Source: Sorangium cellulosum (GTDB taxonomy: Bacteria > Myxococcota_A > Polyangia > Polyangiales > Polyangiaceae). From it: a stretch of DNA of 64,000 nucleotides. Location of the stretch: positions 6,836,501-6,900,500 of the forward strand of contig NZ_CP012670.1 of assembly GCF_004135735.1 (NCBI RefSeq). The letters run 5' to 3'. Both the position numbers and the translations under genes were made by a program. Below, one piece after another: positions 9,043-17,309 of this stretch (position 1 is the first letter of the stretch; each line of letters begins with the position of its first letter). The notes beneath the pieces are model-generated. The model did not search any database. It was not told where the DNA came from and saw only the letters and a program-made list of their open reading frames with translations.

Positions 9043-9366
9043 ATGGCCAGCACGAACGTCATCGAGGTCAACGATCTGAACTTCGCGAAGGAGGTCCTGG
9101 AGACGCAGACGCCGGTGCTCGTGGACTTCTCCGCGTCGTGGTGCGGCCCCTGCAAGCGGCTCGCGCCCGTGGTCGACGAGATCGCCGACGAGACGGCGGG
9201 GCAGATCAAGGTGGTCAAGATCGACGTCGACGAGGCGCCCGCGATCACGAAGCAGCTCGGGATCCGGAGCGTGCCCACGGTGGTCGCCTTCCAGAACGGC
9301 GAGCCGTCGGGGAAGCACGTCGGCCTCGCCACCAAGAAGACGCTGCTCGCGCTCGTCGGGCGCTGA
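9043..9366 (+). CDS. trxA: Thioredoxin
   Basis: The product is 107 aa, the standard length of a cytoplasmic thioredoxin. The redox motif WCGPC is at residues 33-37 (C34, C37). The cis-Pro loop is intact (GIRSVPTVVAFQNGE), as is the buried Asp (VLVDFSASW). I chose ATG 9043, preceded by AAAGGAC; an in-frame ATG at 9022 would add seven residues but lacks a ribosome binding site. There is no signal peptide, so it should reduce cytoplasmic disulfides with thioredoxin reductase. The nearby Rrf2 gene may control it. There is no sulfur operon on this strand nearby, so its role is probably general. Confidence 0.93.
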   Translation: MASTNVIEVNDLNFAKEVLETQTPVLVDFSASWCGPCKRLAPVVDEIADETAGQIKVVKIDVDEAPAITKQLGIRSVPTVVAFQNGEPSGKHVGLATKKTLLALVGR

Positions 9367-9739
9367 GCGCGCGCTCGTCGGACGCTCTGCGCGCGGGGCG
9401 CCCCGCGCGCCGCGGCCGGACGTGAGCGCACGAGGACCGCCGTGGGGCACCGCCGCCGAGCGTCCGACCTCTGCGCCCTGTCTCGCACCAGCGCGCGCCG
9501 CCATGTCGACCGCAGAGGCCTCGCGGGCCGCGTCGCTCGCGCGCTGCCCGCGCTGTCCGTGGACGCAGCACCCCGTTGACATCACCCCCCGATACGAGAT
9601 CCTGCGGTCAAGGAAGCCCAGCAATCCGCAGCGCAGCTCGCGTCCGTCTGTCGACGGGTCCGGGGGTCGCCAACGCGGAGCCCTGCCGGTGCGGGGTCTT
9701 GCTGGCACGGCGCGACTGAGCCTGGCTTCCCGAAGGCCA

Positions 9740-11731
9740 ATGGCTCTGTTCGACGACGATTTCGAGACGCTCGAGCAGCTCCCCGAGATGCGAAAATCGC
9801 GGGGGAGGGGCGGGGATTCGCACGGACAGAGCCCTGCGCCCGTGAACCCCGGGCGCGGCCGGGCGGAGCTCTCGGAGCTCACCGGCGACGGCCCCCGCTA
9901 CGAGATGCGCGCGCTCCTCGGCGTCGGCGGGATGGGCGAGGTCCACTTCTGCCGGGACCGCCGCATCGGCCGCGACGTCGCCATGAAGGTCATCCGCGCC
10001 GAGCACCAGGGCGACACCACGCTCCGGCACCGGTTCATCCGCGAGGCGCGCGTCCAGGGCCAGCTCGAGCACCCCTCGATCGTGCCCGTCTACGACCTCG
10101 GCGTGGACGCCAAGGGCTCGGCGTATTTCACGATGAAGCGCCTCCGAGGCCTCACGCTCGCGCGGATCCTGAGCGAGCTCCGCGAGGGCGAGCCGGCGGC
10201 CCTGCAGAGCTTCTCGCGCCGCAAGCTCCTCACCGCGTTCTCCTCGATCTGCCTCGCCGTGGACTTCGCGCACGCGCGCGGCGTGCTGCACCGCGACCTC
10301 AAGCCCGCGAACATCATGCTCGGCGACTTCGGCGAGGTGTACCTGCTCGACTGGGGCGTCGCCAAGCTCATCGACACGCCGCTCCAGACGCTCGACATGG
10401 GCGAGGATCCCATGAGCACGAGGACCATCCCGGGCGACGTGCTCGGGACCCTCGGCTACATGTCGCCGGAGCAAGCGCAGGGCTGCGTCGACACGCTCGA
10501 CCCGCGCAGCGACGTGTACTCGCTCGGCGCCATCCTCTTCGAGCTCCTCACGCTGCAGCCGCTCCACCCGAAGCGCGACCGCAACGAGATGCTGAGCTCG
10601 CTCCTCCAGGGCGCCGACGCGCGGGCGTCGGTGCGCGCGCCCGAGCGCGAGGTGCCCCCGGAGCTCGACGCGATCTGCCTGAAGGCGACGCGGCGCGATC
10701 CGCTCGAGCGCTACCCGTCCGCCCGCGCGCTCTACGAGGCCGTCGAGCGGTTCCTCGACGGCGACCGGGACGTCGAGCTGCGCCGCGACCTCGCCGCGCG
10801 GCACGCGAGCCTGGCCGAGGAGAAGGTGGAGAAGGCGCTCGCCGGCGGGAAGGAGGCCGAGGGCGCCCGGAAGACGCTGCTCAGCGAGGTCGGCCAGGCG
10901 CTCGCCCTCGACCCGTCCAACGAGCGCGCCCTCGAGACGCTCCGGCGCACGCTCACCGAGCCGCCGCGCGAGCTGCCGCAGGAGGTGCTCGCCGAGCTCG
11001 ACGCGGCCGCGGCGGCGCGGCACCGGCTGCAGCTCCACGCGGGCGTCCGCGCCGAGCTGGCCGCGACGGCGATCGCGACGCTCGTGGCCGCGCTGTGGCT
11101 CGGCGTCCGGGAGTGGAAGGTCTTCGGCCTGATCCTGGGGTTCACCGCGCTGGCGGCGGGGATGAAGCTCGTCGCGGCGCGCGTCGTCCACCGCCCCTCC
11201 GCGGAGTGGTACGCCTACGCCGGGTTCGTCTTCAACGTGCTCGCGTTCCTGTGCGTCGGCCGCGGCTTCGGGCCGCTGCTCTTCATGCCGATGCTCCTCG
11301 TCATCTTCACGTACGGCAACTCGTTCACGTACAGGACGGTCTACCGCGTCGCCGTGGTCGTGACCGGGTGCGTCGCGATGCTGCTCGCCACGTGGATCGA
11401 GTACGCGGGCGTCGTGCCGCGCTCCTACGAGTTCACGGACGGCGCGATGATCATCCTGCCCCAGGCCGTCGAGCACTCGAAGGTCCCGACGATGACGGCG
11501 CTGACGCTGGCGACCCTGTTCATGCTGGTCGTCCCGGCGTTCATGATGGGCCAGCACCAGCACGCCCTGCGCGACGCGGAGCGGCGCGCCTTCCTGCAGG
11601 CGTGGCAGCTCCGCCAGCTCCTGCCGGAGCGGGCGCAGCCGGGCGCCGTCGCCGGCCCCGGATCGGAGCAGGCCACCCCGCGCGGCCCGAGGAGGCCGCA
11701 GCGCGGGGGGAGCCGCGGCGCGCCGGGGTGA
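9740..11731 (+). CDS. Membrane-anchored Ser/Thr protein kinase with DWG motif
   Basis: The product is 663 aa, start ATG 9740 with GAAGG at 9732-9736; the frame is open 318 bases further upstream but without signals. Residues 53-330 are a Hanks-type kinase: Gly loop GVGGMGEVH, catalytic K83 in VAMKV, HRDLKPANIML, GTLGYMSPEQA and DVYSLG. The magnesium-binding DFG is replaced by DWG (LLDWGVAKL), a variant seen in some bacterial Ser/Thr kinases; the Asp is kept, so activity is expected. After a charged linker, residues 435-610 hold about five to six hydrophobic helices of an unclassified membrane domain. It probably senses an envelope signal and phosphorylates cytoplasmic targets. Confidence 0.9.
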   Translation: MALFDDDFETLEQLPEMRKSRGRGGDSHGQSPAPVNPGRGRAELSELTGDGPRYEMRALLGVGGMGEVHFCRDRRIGRDVAMKVIRAEHQGDTTLRHRFIREARVQGQLEHPSIVPVYDLGVDAKGSAYFTMKRLRGLTLARILSELREGEPAALQSFSRRKLLTAFSSICLAVDFAHARGVLHRDLKPANIMLGDFGEVYLLDWGVAKLIDTPLQTLDMGEDPMSTRTIPGDVLGTLGYMSPEQAQGCVDTLDPRSDVYSLGAILFELLTLQPLHPKRDRNEMLSSLLQGADARASVRAPEREVPPELDAICLKATRRDPLERYPSARALYEAVERFLDGDRDVELRRDLAARHASLAEEKVEKALAGGKEAEGARKTLLSEVGQALALDPSNERALETLRRTLTEPPRELPQEVLAELDAAAAARHRLQLHAGVRAELAATAIATLVAALWLGVREWKVFGLILGFTALAAGMKLVAARVVHRPSAEWYAYAGFVFNVLAFLCVGRGFGPLLFMPMLLVIFTYGNSFTYRTVYRVAVVVTGCVAMLLATWIEYAGVVPRSYEFTDGAMIILPQAVEHSKVPTMTALTLATLFMLVVPAFMMGQHQHALRDAERRAFLQAWQLRQLLPERAQPGAVAGPGSEQATPRGPRRPQRGGSRGAPG

Positions 11732-11750
11732 GCCCGCGAGCGCGGCGGCC

Positions 11751-13325
11751 TCAGTCCATCGGCCAGACGGCGAGCACCCAGACGGGCGCGCTGCCTCGGG
11801 CGGCCACGCGGATGGCCGCGCTCTGCTCGATGTCGGAGCAGAAGGCGACGCCGGCGCCCTCGCCGCGCTCGTCGGCGTCGTCGCGCGCGGCGCGGTCGCC
11901 CACCTCGGCCGAGATCCTGAGCACGCGCACGTCGCCCCGGACCAGCGCCGCCGCCGCGAAGTAGCAGCGACCCGGCTCGATCGGGACCGGGACGAGCGTG
12001 TCGCCCTGCGCGCCGACGGCCTCGGCGATCGCCTGCGCGCGCGGCGCGGGCGCGTGGCGGCGGTGCAGCGCGGCGGCCAGGCCGCCCCGGACGCGCGCGC
12101 CGAAGTGGCCGGGCACGAAGGCGGGCAGCGGCCAGTGCGCGTCGGACAGCACGACCTTCACCGGGCCCGCGGCGCCCAGGAAGGGCACCTCCACCACGGC
12201 CGGCTCGCCCAGGCAGAAGTCGAGCCGCGCGTCGGGCGCGTCGGAGCGGTCGCGATCGAGCACCCGCCCCGAGCCGGCCTCGCGCGCCTCGCGCGCCTCG
12301 GCGTCGACGTCGGTCGCGCGGCGCACGGTGGCGCGCGGCACCTGGGCCATCACGTCGAGCCGGTGACAGCCGTCGGCGAGCTTGACCGAGAACTGCCCCG
12401 TCCCGACCACCGAGGCGTCCATCTCGGTCTGCACGACGCGCGAGGCCCCCTCCGCGCGCGCGCGCCGCGCGGCCCGCGCCGCCCGGGGGTCGAGCGGCCC
12501 GGGGTCGGCCGGCCGGCCCGGGTCGCCGCGCGGCGCGACCGGGCCGAACACCCGCTCCGGGAAGATCGACGCGACGCGCGCGGGCGGCCCGCTCGACGCC
12601 GCCACGACGATCTCGAAGGCCGCGCGCGGCGAGATCACGTCGATCACCACGCGGCGCAGCTCATCCCGCAGCGGACCGCACCGCGTGACCGAAGCGGCCC
12701 CGGCGACGCTGCGGACGCGGCGATCGTCCTCGGGCTCCTGACCGCGCAGCCGGCGCGCGAGCGCCTCGAGCGCGGAGGTGTCGTCCAGGAGCGGCTCGGG
12801 CTCCAGCGTGAACTCCACGACGCGCGGCGCGAGGACCGCGACGGTGAGGCACTCGTCCACCGCCGCGGCCGCCGGACCGCCCGCGCTGCCCACGGCGCGC
12901 GCATCGCCCGCGCTGCGCGCATCGCCCGCGCTGCGCGCATCGCCCGCGCTGCGCGCATCGCCCGCGCTGCGCGCAGCGCCCGGAACGCCCACGGTGCCCG
13001 CAGCGCCCGCGCCGCCCGCAGGACGAGCGCTGCCCGCGCTGCCCGCGCCAGCGCGCGCCGGCGGCGGCGGGGGCACCGCCACCGCCCTGGAGCGGCCGTG
13101 CTCGACGAAGATCGGGGGGAGGCGCGCGACCCGCGCGCCGGAGAGCGACCACAGCCGCGCGAGGCGCGCGGCGTCGTCGCCGAGGTCCGCGCGCGCCGGG
13201 GCCGCCGTGAAGAGGCCGGCGAGCGCGACCAGGACGGAGACCGCGGAGGCCGCGGCGCGCGCGCCGCGCGCGAGCCCCGGGGCCGCAGGGCGGCCCCGCT
13301 CGACGACGCCGCGCGCCGCTGCCAT
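11751..13325 (-). CDS. Secreted protein with Cys-pair module, last gene of the sulfur operon
   Basis: The product is 524 aa from ATG 13325, with AGGAGG just upstream and only 13 bases after the stop of the APS kinase-ATP sulfurylase gene, so it is probably cotranscribed. Residues 1-45 are a signal peptide ending AAPARA. Residues 85-150 are low complexity, including four tandem GDARSA repeats (15 bases each in DNA, near 12895-12970). The C-terminal ~170 residues contain the motif GRCYFAAAALV...VAFCSD, which matches the Cys-pair unit of the protein at 6501-8279. No catalytic motif is recognised. A role in sulfur metabolism is possible only from its position. Confidence 0.6.
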   Translation of the reverse strand: MAAARGVVERGRPAAPGLARGARAAASAVSVLVALAGLFTAAPARADLGDDAARLARLWSLSGARVARLPPIFVEHGRSRAVAVPPPPPARAGAGSAGSARPAGGAGAAGTVGVPGAARSAGDARSAGDARSAGDARSAGDARAVGSAGGPAAAAVDECLTVAVLAPRVVEFTLEPEPLLDDTSALEALARRLRGQEPEDDRRVRSVAGAASVTRCGPLRDELRRVVIDVISPRAAFEIVVAASSGPPARVASIFPERVFGPVAPRGDPGRPADPGPLDPRAARAARRARAEGASRVVQTEMDASVVGTGQFSVKLADGCHRLDVMAQVPRATVRRATDVDAEAREAREAGSGRVLDRDRSDAPDARLDFCLGEPAVVEVPFLGAAGPVKVVLSDAHWPLPAFVPGHFGARVRGGLAAALHRRHAPAPRAQAIAEAVGAQGDTLVPVPIEPGRCYFAAAALVRGDVRVLRISAEVGDRAARDDADERGEGAGVAFCSDIEQSAAIRVAARGSAPVWVLAVWPMD

Positions 13326-13338
13326 CACGCCTCCTGGC

Positions 13339-15072
13339 CTACGACCGGCTGCGCATCGCCTCGATGAGGATGCGCGCCACCTCCGGACGGGAGAACTCCG
13401 GCGGGGGCAGCTCGCCGCGCTGGAGCATCTCGCGCACCTTCGTACCGGACAGGTTGACCTGCGTCGACGCGTCGCCCGGCGCCGTCTTCGCGGTGGCCAT
13501 CGCGCCGACCACCTTCGAGTAGAACGCGTTCTCGAAGCAGAGCGGCTGGATGCCGAGCTCCCCGGGGCCAAAGGCATTGAACAGCTCCTGCGCGTCGTAC
13601 GTGCCGTAGTAGTTGCCGACGCCGGCGTGATCGCGCCCGACGATGAAGTGCGAGCAGCCGTAGTTCTTGCGCGCGATCGCGTGGAAGATCGCCTCGCGGG
13701 GCCCCGCGTAGCGCATCGCCGCCGGGTAGATCGAGAGGAGCACGCGATCCTTCACGTAGTAGCTCGCGATGAGCTCCTCGTAGCAGCGCATCCGCACGTC
13801 CGCCGGGATGTCGTCCGACTTGGTCGCGCCGACCAGCGGGTGGATCATCAGCCCGTCGCAGATCTCCAGCGCCGTCTTGGTGATGAACTCGTGCGCCCTG
13901 TGGATCGGGTTCCGCGTCTGGAAGCCGACGATGCGGCGCCACCCCTTCTCGGCGAAGTACGCCCGCGTCACGGCCGGGCTCCTGTCGTACGCCGGGAACG
14001 GCGACGCGACCGGCCGCTCGAGCACGCGGATCTCGCCGCCGACGTACACGGGCCCCGTGCTCATCAGGTAGGCGACGCCCGGGTGCTTCGTCTCGGTCGT
14101 CCGGAAGACCTCCTGCGCCTCGAGCTCCTTGTTCGGCCGCCACTTGTCGTTCAGTTCGATGACCGCGACGATGCGGCCGTCGCGCGCCCGGAGCGCGGCC
14201 TCGGCGCCCACGCGGAGCCCCTCCGCCGCCTGCTCCGAGACGGCGAGCGTGATCGGCATCGACCACGGGAGGCCGTTCTCGAGCCGCATCTCCCGCACGA
14301 CGCGCAGGTAGTCCTTCGAGCTCATGAAGCCGCGCAGCGGCGAGAACGCCCCGACCGCGATCATCTCGACGTCGCTCTCCGTGCGCTCGTCGAGATCGAT
14401 GACCGGCAGCCCCTTCGCCCGCTCCGCGAGCGCCGCCTTCTCCGCGCCCTCGACCCACCGGTTCACGAGCTCGCCGCCGTGCGGCGCGATGAGCCCGCGG
14501 GCCCCCGCCGCCGCCGGCGCGCCCGCCGCCGCGGCCACGCCGCCGCGGCGCGGGATGTACCCGAGCTCCTCGAGCTTCGCGAGGATCTTGGCGAGGCTCT
14601 CCTCCTTGGTCTCCTTGTCCGTGTGGACGACCACCTCGGGGCTCTCGGGCGCCTCGTACGGGTCGTCGATGCCGGTGAAGTTCTTGATCTCGCCCGCGAG
14701 CGCCTTCTTGTAGAGCCCCTTCGCGTCGCGCTCGGTGAGCACGGGGATCGAGCAGGAGCAGTACACCTCGACGAAGTGGGGGATCTGGGCCCGCTGCTCG
14801 TCGCGGATCGCCTTGTACGGGCTGATGGCGGCCGTCATCGCGCACGCGCCCGAGCGGGCGATGAGCTTCGCCACGTATCCGATCCGCCGGATGTTCGTGT
14901 CGCGATCTTCCTTCGAGAACCCGAGGCCCTTCGAGAGGTTCGTGCGCACCTCGTCGCCGTCGAGCACCTCCACGTGGACGGCGCGGGCGCGGAGCTCGGC
15001 CGAAAGCATCGCCGCGAGCGTGCTCTTGCCAGCGCCGCTCAGACCGGTGAACCAGACAACAAAACCTGACAT
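13339..15072 (-). CDS. cysC-sat: Bifunctional adenylylsulfate kinase / sulfate adenylyltransferase
   Basis: The product is 577 aa. Residues 1-185 are APS kinase: P-loop GLSGAGKS at 10-17 and the DGDEVRTNLSKGLGFSKEDR region. Residues 200-570 are ATP sulfurylase of the homo-oligomeric Sat type with QTRNPIHRAHE and GRDHAG, both catalytic. The order kinase-sulfurylase is like animal PAPS synthetase and some bacteria. Together the domains turn sulfate and two ATP into PAPS. The two are joined by an Ala/Gly-rich linker (about 187-205). Start ATG 15072 has GGAGTT 6 bases before. It lies 132 bases downstream of the JAMM protease gene in the same direction, so sulfate activation is linked to cysteine synthesis; CysH and CysJI are not in the window. 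Confidence 0.93.
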   Translation of the reverse strand: MSGFVVWFTGLSGAGKSTLAAMLSAELRARAVHVEVLDGDEVRTNLSKGLGFSKEDRDTNIRRIGYVAKLIARSGACAMTAAISPYKAIRDEQRAQIPHFVEVYCSCSIPVLTERDAKGLYKKALAGEIKNFTGIDDPYEAPESPEVVVHTDKETKEESLAKILAKLEELGYIPRRGGVAAAAGAPAAAGARGLIAPHGGELVNRWVEGAEKAALAERAKGLPVIDLDERTESDVEMIAVGAFSPLRGFMSSKDYLRVVREMRLENGLPWSMPITLAVSEQAAEGLRVGAEAALRARDGRIVAVIELNDKWRPNKELEAQEVFRTTETKHPGVAYLMSTGPVYVGGEIRVLERPVASPFPAYDRSPAVTRAYFAEKGWRRIVGFQTRNPIHRAHEFITKTALEICDGLMIHPLVGATKSDDIPADVRMRCYEELIASYYVKDRVLLSIYPAAMRYAGPREAIFHAIARKNYGCSHFIVGRDHAGVGNYYGTYDAQELFNAFGPGELGIQPLCFENAFYSKVVGAMATAKTAPGDASTQVNLSGTKVREMLQRGELPPPEFSRPEVARILIEAMRSRS

Positions 15073-15204
15073 TTAGGCAACTCCTTCGGTGATCAAGGGA
15101 CTAGGGACTCGGCCTCTGGGCCTGGATGGCAGCGCCCTGCGAGTGACGCTGGCACGCGGGCCGCGGGCGCGCGCCCCGGCTCGACGAAAAAGCGACGCGG
15201 CCGC

Positions 15205-15768
15205 TCAATCGATGACGGAGAACGTCGACGCGACGAACGCGGCGCCGTCCCACACGAAGAGGCGGTGCTCGGCGATGTAGGGCTGACCGTCCGGACGCCC
15301 CGCGCCGCCGCGCACGCTCGTGACGAGGAACGCGAGCGGGAACGCCGGCCCGGGCCCCAGGGTGATGGCGCCTCCCTCCTCGGCAGGCGGCTCGCCGCCG
15401 CTCATCATGGCGGCGTCGGTCGGGCTGAAGTACGCGCCGGCGTCGAGGTGCGAGTGATAGAGCACCTTGACGGGGCGGCCCTCCGAGGCCCCCTTCTCGA
15501 CGGCATCGGAGAAGCGCTTGCCGTTGAAGTCGAAGAACGTCCGCGCCGTCCGGAAGTAACGCTCCGGGTCGACGGCGTGGAGCTTGTTCGCGATGTTCTC
15601 CATCCGGACGTGCTCGTCGCAGAGCAGCGGCTCGGCCGCCGGCCCCTTGAGGTACCCGCACGCCTCCTCGTCGCGCGCGTAGCCGGCGAGCGCCTCGGCC
15701 TCGACCGCCTTGAGGACACTGGACTTAAGGAACACCCCGCCCGTGGTCCAGGGGTGAGCTGTCACCAT
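15205..15768 (-). CDS. mec: JAMM/MPN+ metalloprotease, Mec-type (CysO-cysteine hydrolase)
   Basis: The product is 187 aa from ATG 15768, which overlaps the cysM stop (ATGGTGA). The full JAMM zinc set is present: E35 in EEACG, H105 and H107 in YHSHLDAGAYFSPTD, S115 and D118 (HxH-x7-SxxD). In Mycobacterium tuberculosis the homologous Mec cleaves the new cysteine from the C-terminal diglycine of the carrier CysO. Here cysO and cysM lie directly upstream in the operon, so the same role is strongly indicated. The C-terminal ~50 residues carry a family-typical beta extension. It is cytosolic, without signal peptide. Confidence 0.9.
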   Translation of the reverse strand: MVTAHPWTTGGVFLKSSVLKAVEAEALAGYARDEEACGYLKGPAAEPLLCDEHVRMENIANKLHAVDPERYFRTARTFFDFNGKRFSDAVEKGASEGRPVKVLYHSHLDAGAYFSPTDAAMMSGGEPPAEEGGAITLGPGPAFPLAFLVTSVRGGAGRPDGQPYIAEHRLFVWDGAAFVASTFSVID

Positions 15769-16712
15769 ACGTAGCGCTTCTCCCATTTCATCGGTGCAAA
15801 GTAGCGATCGCCCCGGTCCGGGACAATCGCGACCACGCACCCGCCCTGCTGTTCGCGGTGCAGGCGCTTCGCCACCTCGACCGCCGCGAAGACGGCCGCG
15901 CCGCCCGAGTGCCCCACGTGGAGCGCCTCCTCGCGCGCGAGCTGGTCGGCCATGTCCCAGCCCTGCTCCGTCGTGATCCGCATCGTCTCGTGGTACGCGC
16001 TCGCGTCGTGGATGCCGGGGACGAGCGAGCTCGGCAGGTGCTTGAGCCCCTCCAGCCCGTGCAGCGCGTCGGCGGGCTCCACCGCGATGCAGCGGATCGG
16101 CCGGTGGTGCTCCCGGAGCCGCCGGCTCGTCCCGACGATGGTGCCGCTCGTGCCCAGCCCGGCGACGAAGTGCGTGATCCGGTCCCCGACGGCCTCGAGG
16201 ATCTCCCTCGCCGTGCCGTGGTAGTGCGCGAGCGGGTTGTCCTCGTTCGAGTACTGGTCCGGGTAGAAGTACCGCTCCGGGTCCTGCTCGACCAGCGCGC
16301 GCACGTGGCGGATCGCGCCGTCGGAGCCCTCCATCGGGTCGCTGAAGATGAGCTCGGTGCCGAACGCCCGCGCGATGTCCTTGCGCGCCTTCGACACGTT
16401 CGACGGCATCACGAGCGCCACGCGGAAGCCCATCGCCGCGCCGAAGATCGAGTAGGCGACGCCGGTGTTGCCGCTCGTCGAGTCGATCAGCGTCTTCTGG
16501 CTCGTCAGGCGGCCGTCCGCGGCCGCGCGGCTCATCATCCGCAGCGCGGCGCGGTCCTTCACGGAGCCGCCCGGGTTCGCGAACTCGAGCTTGGCGTACA
16601 CCTCGACCGACGGCGCCTCGCGCGCCACGCGCGCGAGGCGCACGAGCGGCGTGTCGCCCACGGCGTCGGTGACCGACGCCACCCGGCGGGATCGGGCGAG
16701 CGAGCGCCTCAC
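15762..16712 (-). CDS. cysM: Cysteine synthase, CysM type, thiocarboxylate-dependent
   Basis: The product is 316 aa, a fold-type II PLP enzyme. The PLP lysine is K52 in ANPGGSVKDRAA; the substrate loop STSGNTGVAYSIF and phosphate loop GLGTSGTIVGTSR are intact. It is paired with CysO and a JAMM protease, as in the actinobacterial O-phosphoserine route in which CysM joins the CysO thiocarboxylate to an aminoacrylate. I infer the sulfur donor is CysO thiocarboxylate; whether O-phosphoserine or O-acetylserine is preferred cannot be told from the sequence alone. The start overlaps the upstream small gene by 4 bases (ATGA), and the stop overlaps mec, indicating translational coupling. Confidence 0.88.
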   Translation of the reverse strand: MRRSLARSRRVASVTDAVGDTPLVRLARVAREAPSVEVYAKLEFANPGGSVKDRAALRMMSRAAADGRLTSQKTLIDSTSGNTGVAYSIFGAAMGFRVALVMPSNVSKARKDIARAFGTELIFSDPMEGSDGAIRHVRALVEQDPERYFYPDQYSNEDNPLAHYHGTAREILEAVGDRITHFVAGLGTSGTIVGTSRRLREHHRPIRCIAVEPADALHGLEGLKHLPSSLVPGIHDASAYHETMRITTEQGWDMADQLAREEALHVGHSGGAAVFAAVEVAKRLHREQQGGCVVAIVPDRGDRYFAPMKWEKRYVW

Positions 16713-17029
16713 GACGGCCTGCCCTCCGCCGCGGCGCCGTGGAGCCCGAGCGCGGCGCGCAGCTCGGCGAGCGCCGCCCGCGCCCCGGCGAGCACGGCGC
16801 GCGCCGCCGGGGCGCGGACGAGGTCCGCGGGCGCGAGCGCGTCGACGTCGATCGCGCCCTCCGCGAGCGCGCCGAAGCCGGCGCCGCGCGCGTAGCGCGC
16901 CGCCACCTCGTGCGCGAGCGGGGCCGCGCCCTCGCCGAGCACGCGCGCCGTCGCCGCCCCGAGCCTCGCCTGCCCCTCGGGGCCGATCTCCGCGAGGAGC
17001 ACCTGGCGGAGGTAGCGCGGGTCGATCAC
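16709..17029 (-). CDS. Small protein resembling the N-terminal part of a ThiF/MoeB E1, without glycine loop
   Basis: The product is 106 aa from GTG 17029, with GGAGG 9 bases upstream. Its first 22 residues (DPRYLRQVLLAEIGPEGQ) match the conserved opening of ThiF/MoeB/HesA enzymes, where the Arg of RYxRQ reaches into the partner subunit's ATP site. The next region still follows the E1 layout (a VLGEG strand, a helix, GAGFG, then IDVDAL), but the GxGxxG loop is broken (LGEGAAPLAHEV) and no catalytic half follows. The adjacent true E1 (17302-18096) lacks exactly this opening. I infer a pseudo-E1 subunit that completes the enzyme. It is tightly packed between cysO and cysM with a 4-base overlap to cysM. 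Confidence 0.72.
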   Translation of the reverse strand: MIDPRYLRQVLLAEIGPEGQARLGAATARVLGEGAAPLAHEVAARYARGAGFGALAEGAIDVDALAPADLVRAPAARAVLAGARAALAELRAALGLHGAAAEGRPS

Positions 17030-17030
17030 C

Positions 17031-17309
17031 TCAGCCTCCGGCGATCGCGGGCACGATCGCGATCTGATCGCCGCCCTTCACCGGCGTCTTGAGCCCGTCG
17101 AGGAACCGGATGTCCTCGTCGCCCACGAAGATGTTCACGAAGCGCCGCACGCCCTTCTCGTCGAGGAGCCGGTCGCGGATGCCGGGGTAGCTCTTCTCGA
17201 GGTTCTCGATGATCTCGCCGACGGTGCCGCCGGCGGCGCTCACCTCGTCCTGCCCGCCGGTGAGGGTGCGGAGGGGGGTCGGGATGCGGACGGTCGCGGT
17301 TTCAGCCAT
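17031..17309 (-). CDS. cysO: Sulfur carrier protein, CysO/MoaD type
   Basis: The product is 92 aa, a ubiquitin-like fold protein. It ends in PAIAGG, the exposed diglycine that is adenylated and turned into a thiocarboxylate. The segments PTPLRTLTGG, GTVGEIIENLEKSYPGIRD and RFVNIFVGDEDIRFLDGL closely follow mycobacterial CysO, more than ThiS or MoaD. The start ATG 17309 has GGAGAG 10 bases upstream and lies inside the end of the E1 gene (7-base overlap). It should be charged by the E1, donate sulfur to CysM chemistry and then be released by the JAMM protease. It could in principle also serve other pathways, but no molybdopterin or thiamine genes are nearby. Confidence 0.93.
   Translation of the reverse strand: MAETATVRIPTPLRTLTGGQDEVSAAGGTVGEIIENLEKSYPGIRDRLLDEKGVRRFVNIFVGDEDIRFLDGLKTPVKGGDQIAIVPAIAGG

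Noticed and set aside
12890..12975. Regular 15-base repeat resembling a short array
   Set aside because: It is a coding repeat (GDARSA) inside the secreted protein gene, without spacers; not a CRISPR array.
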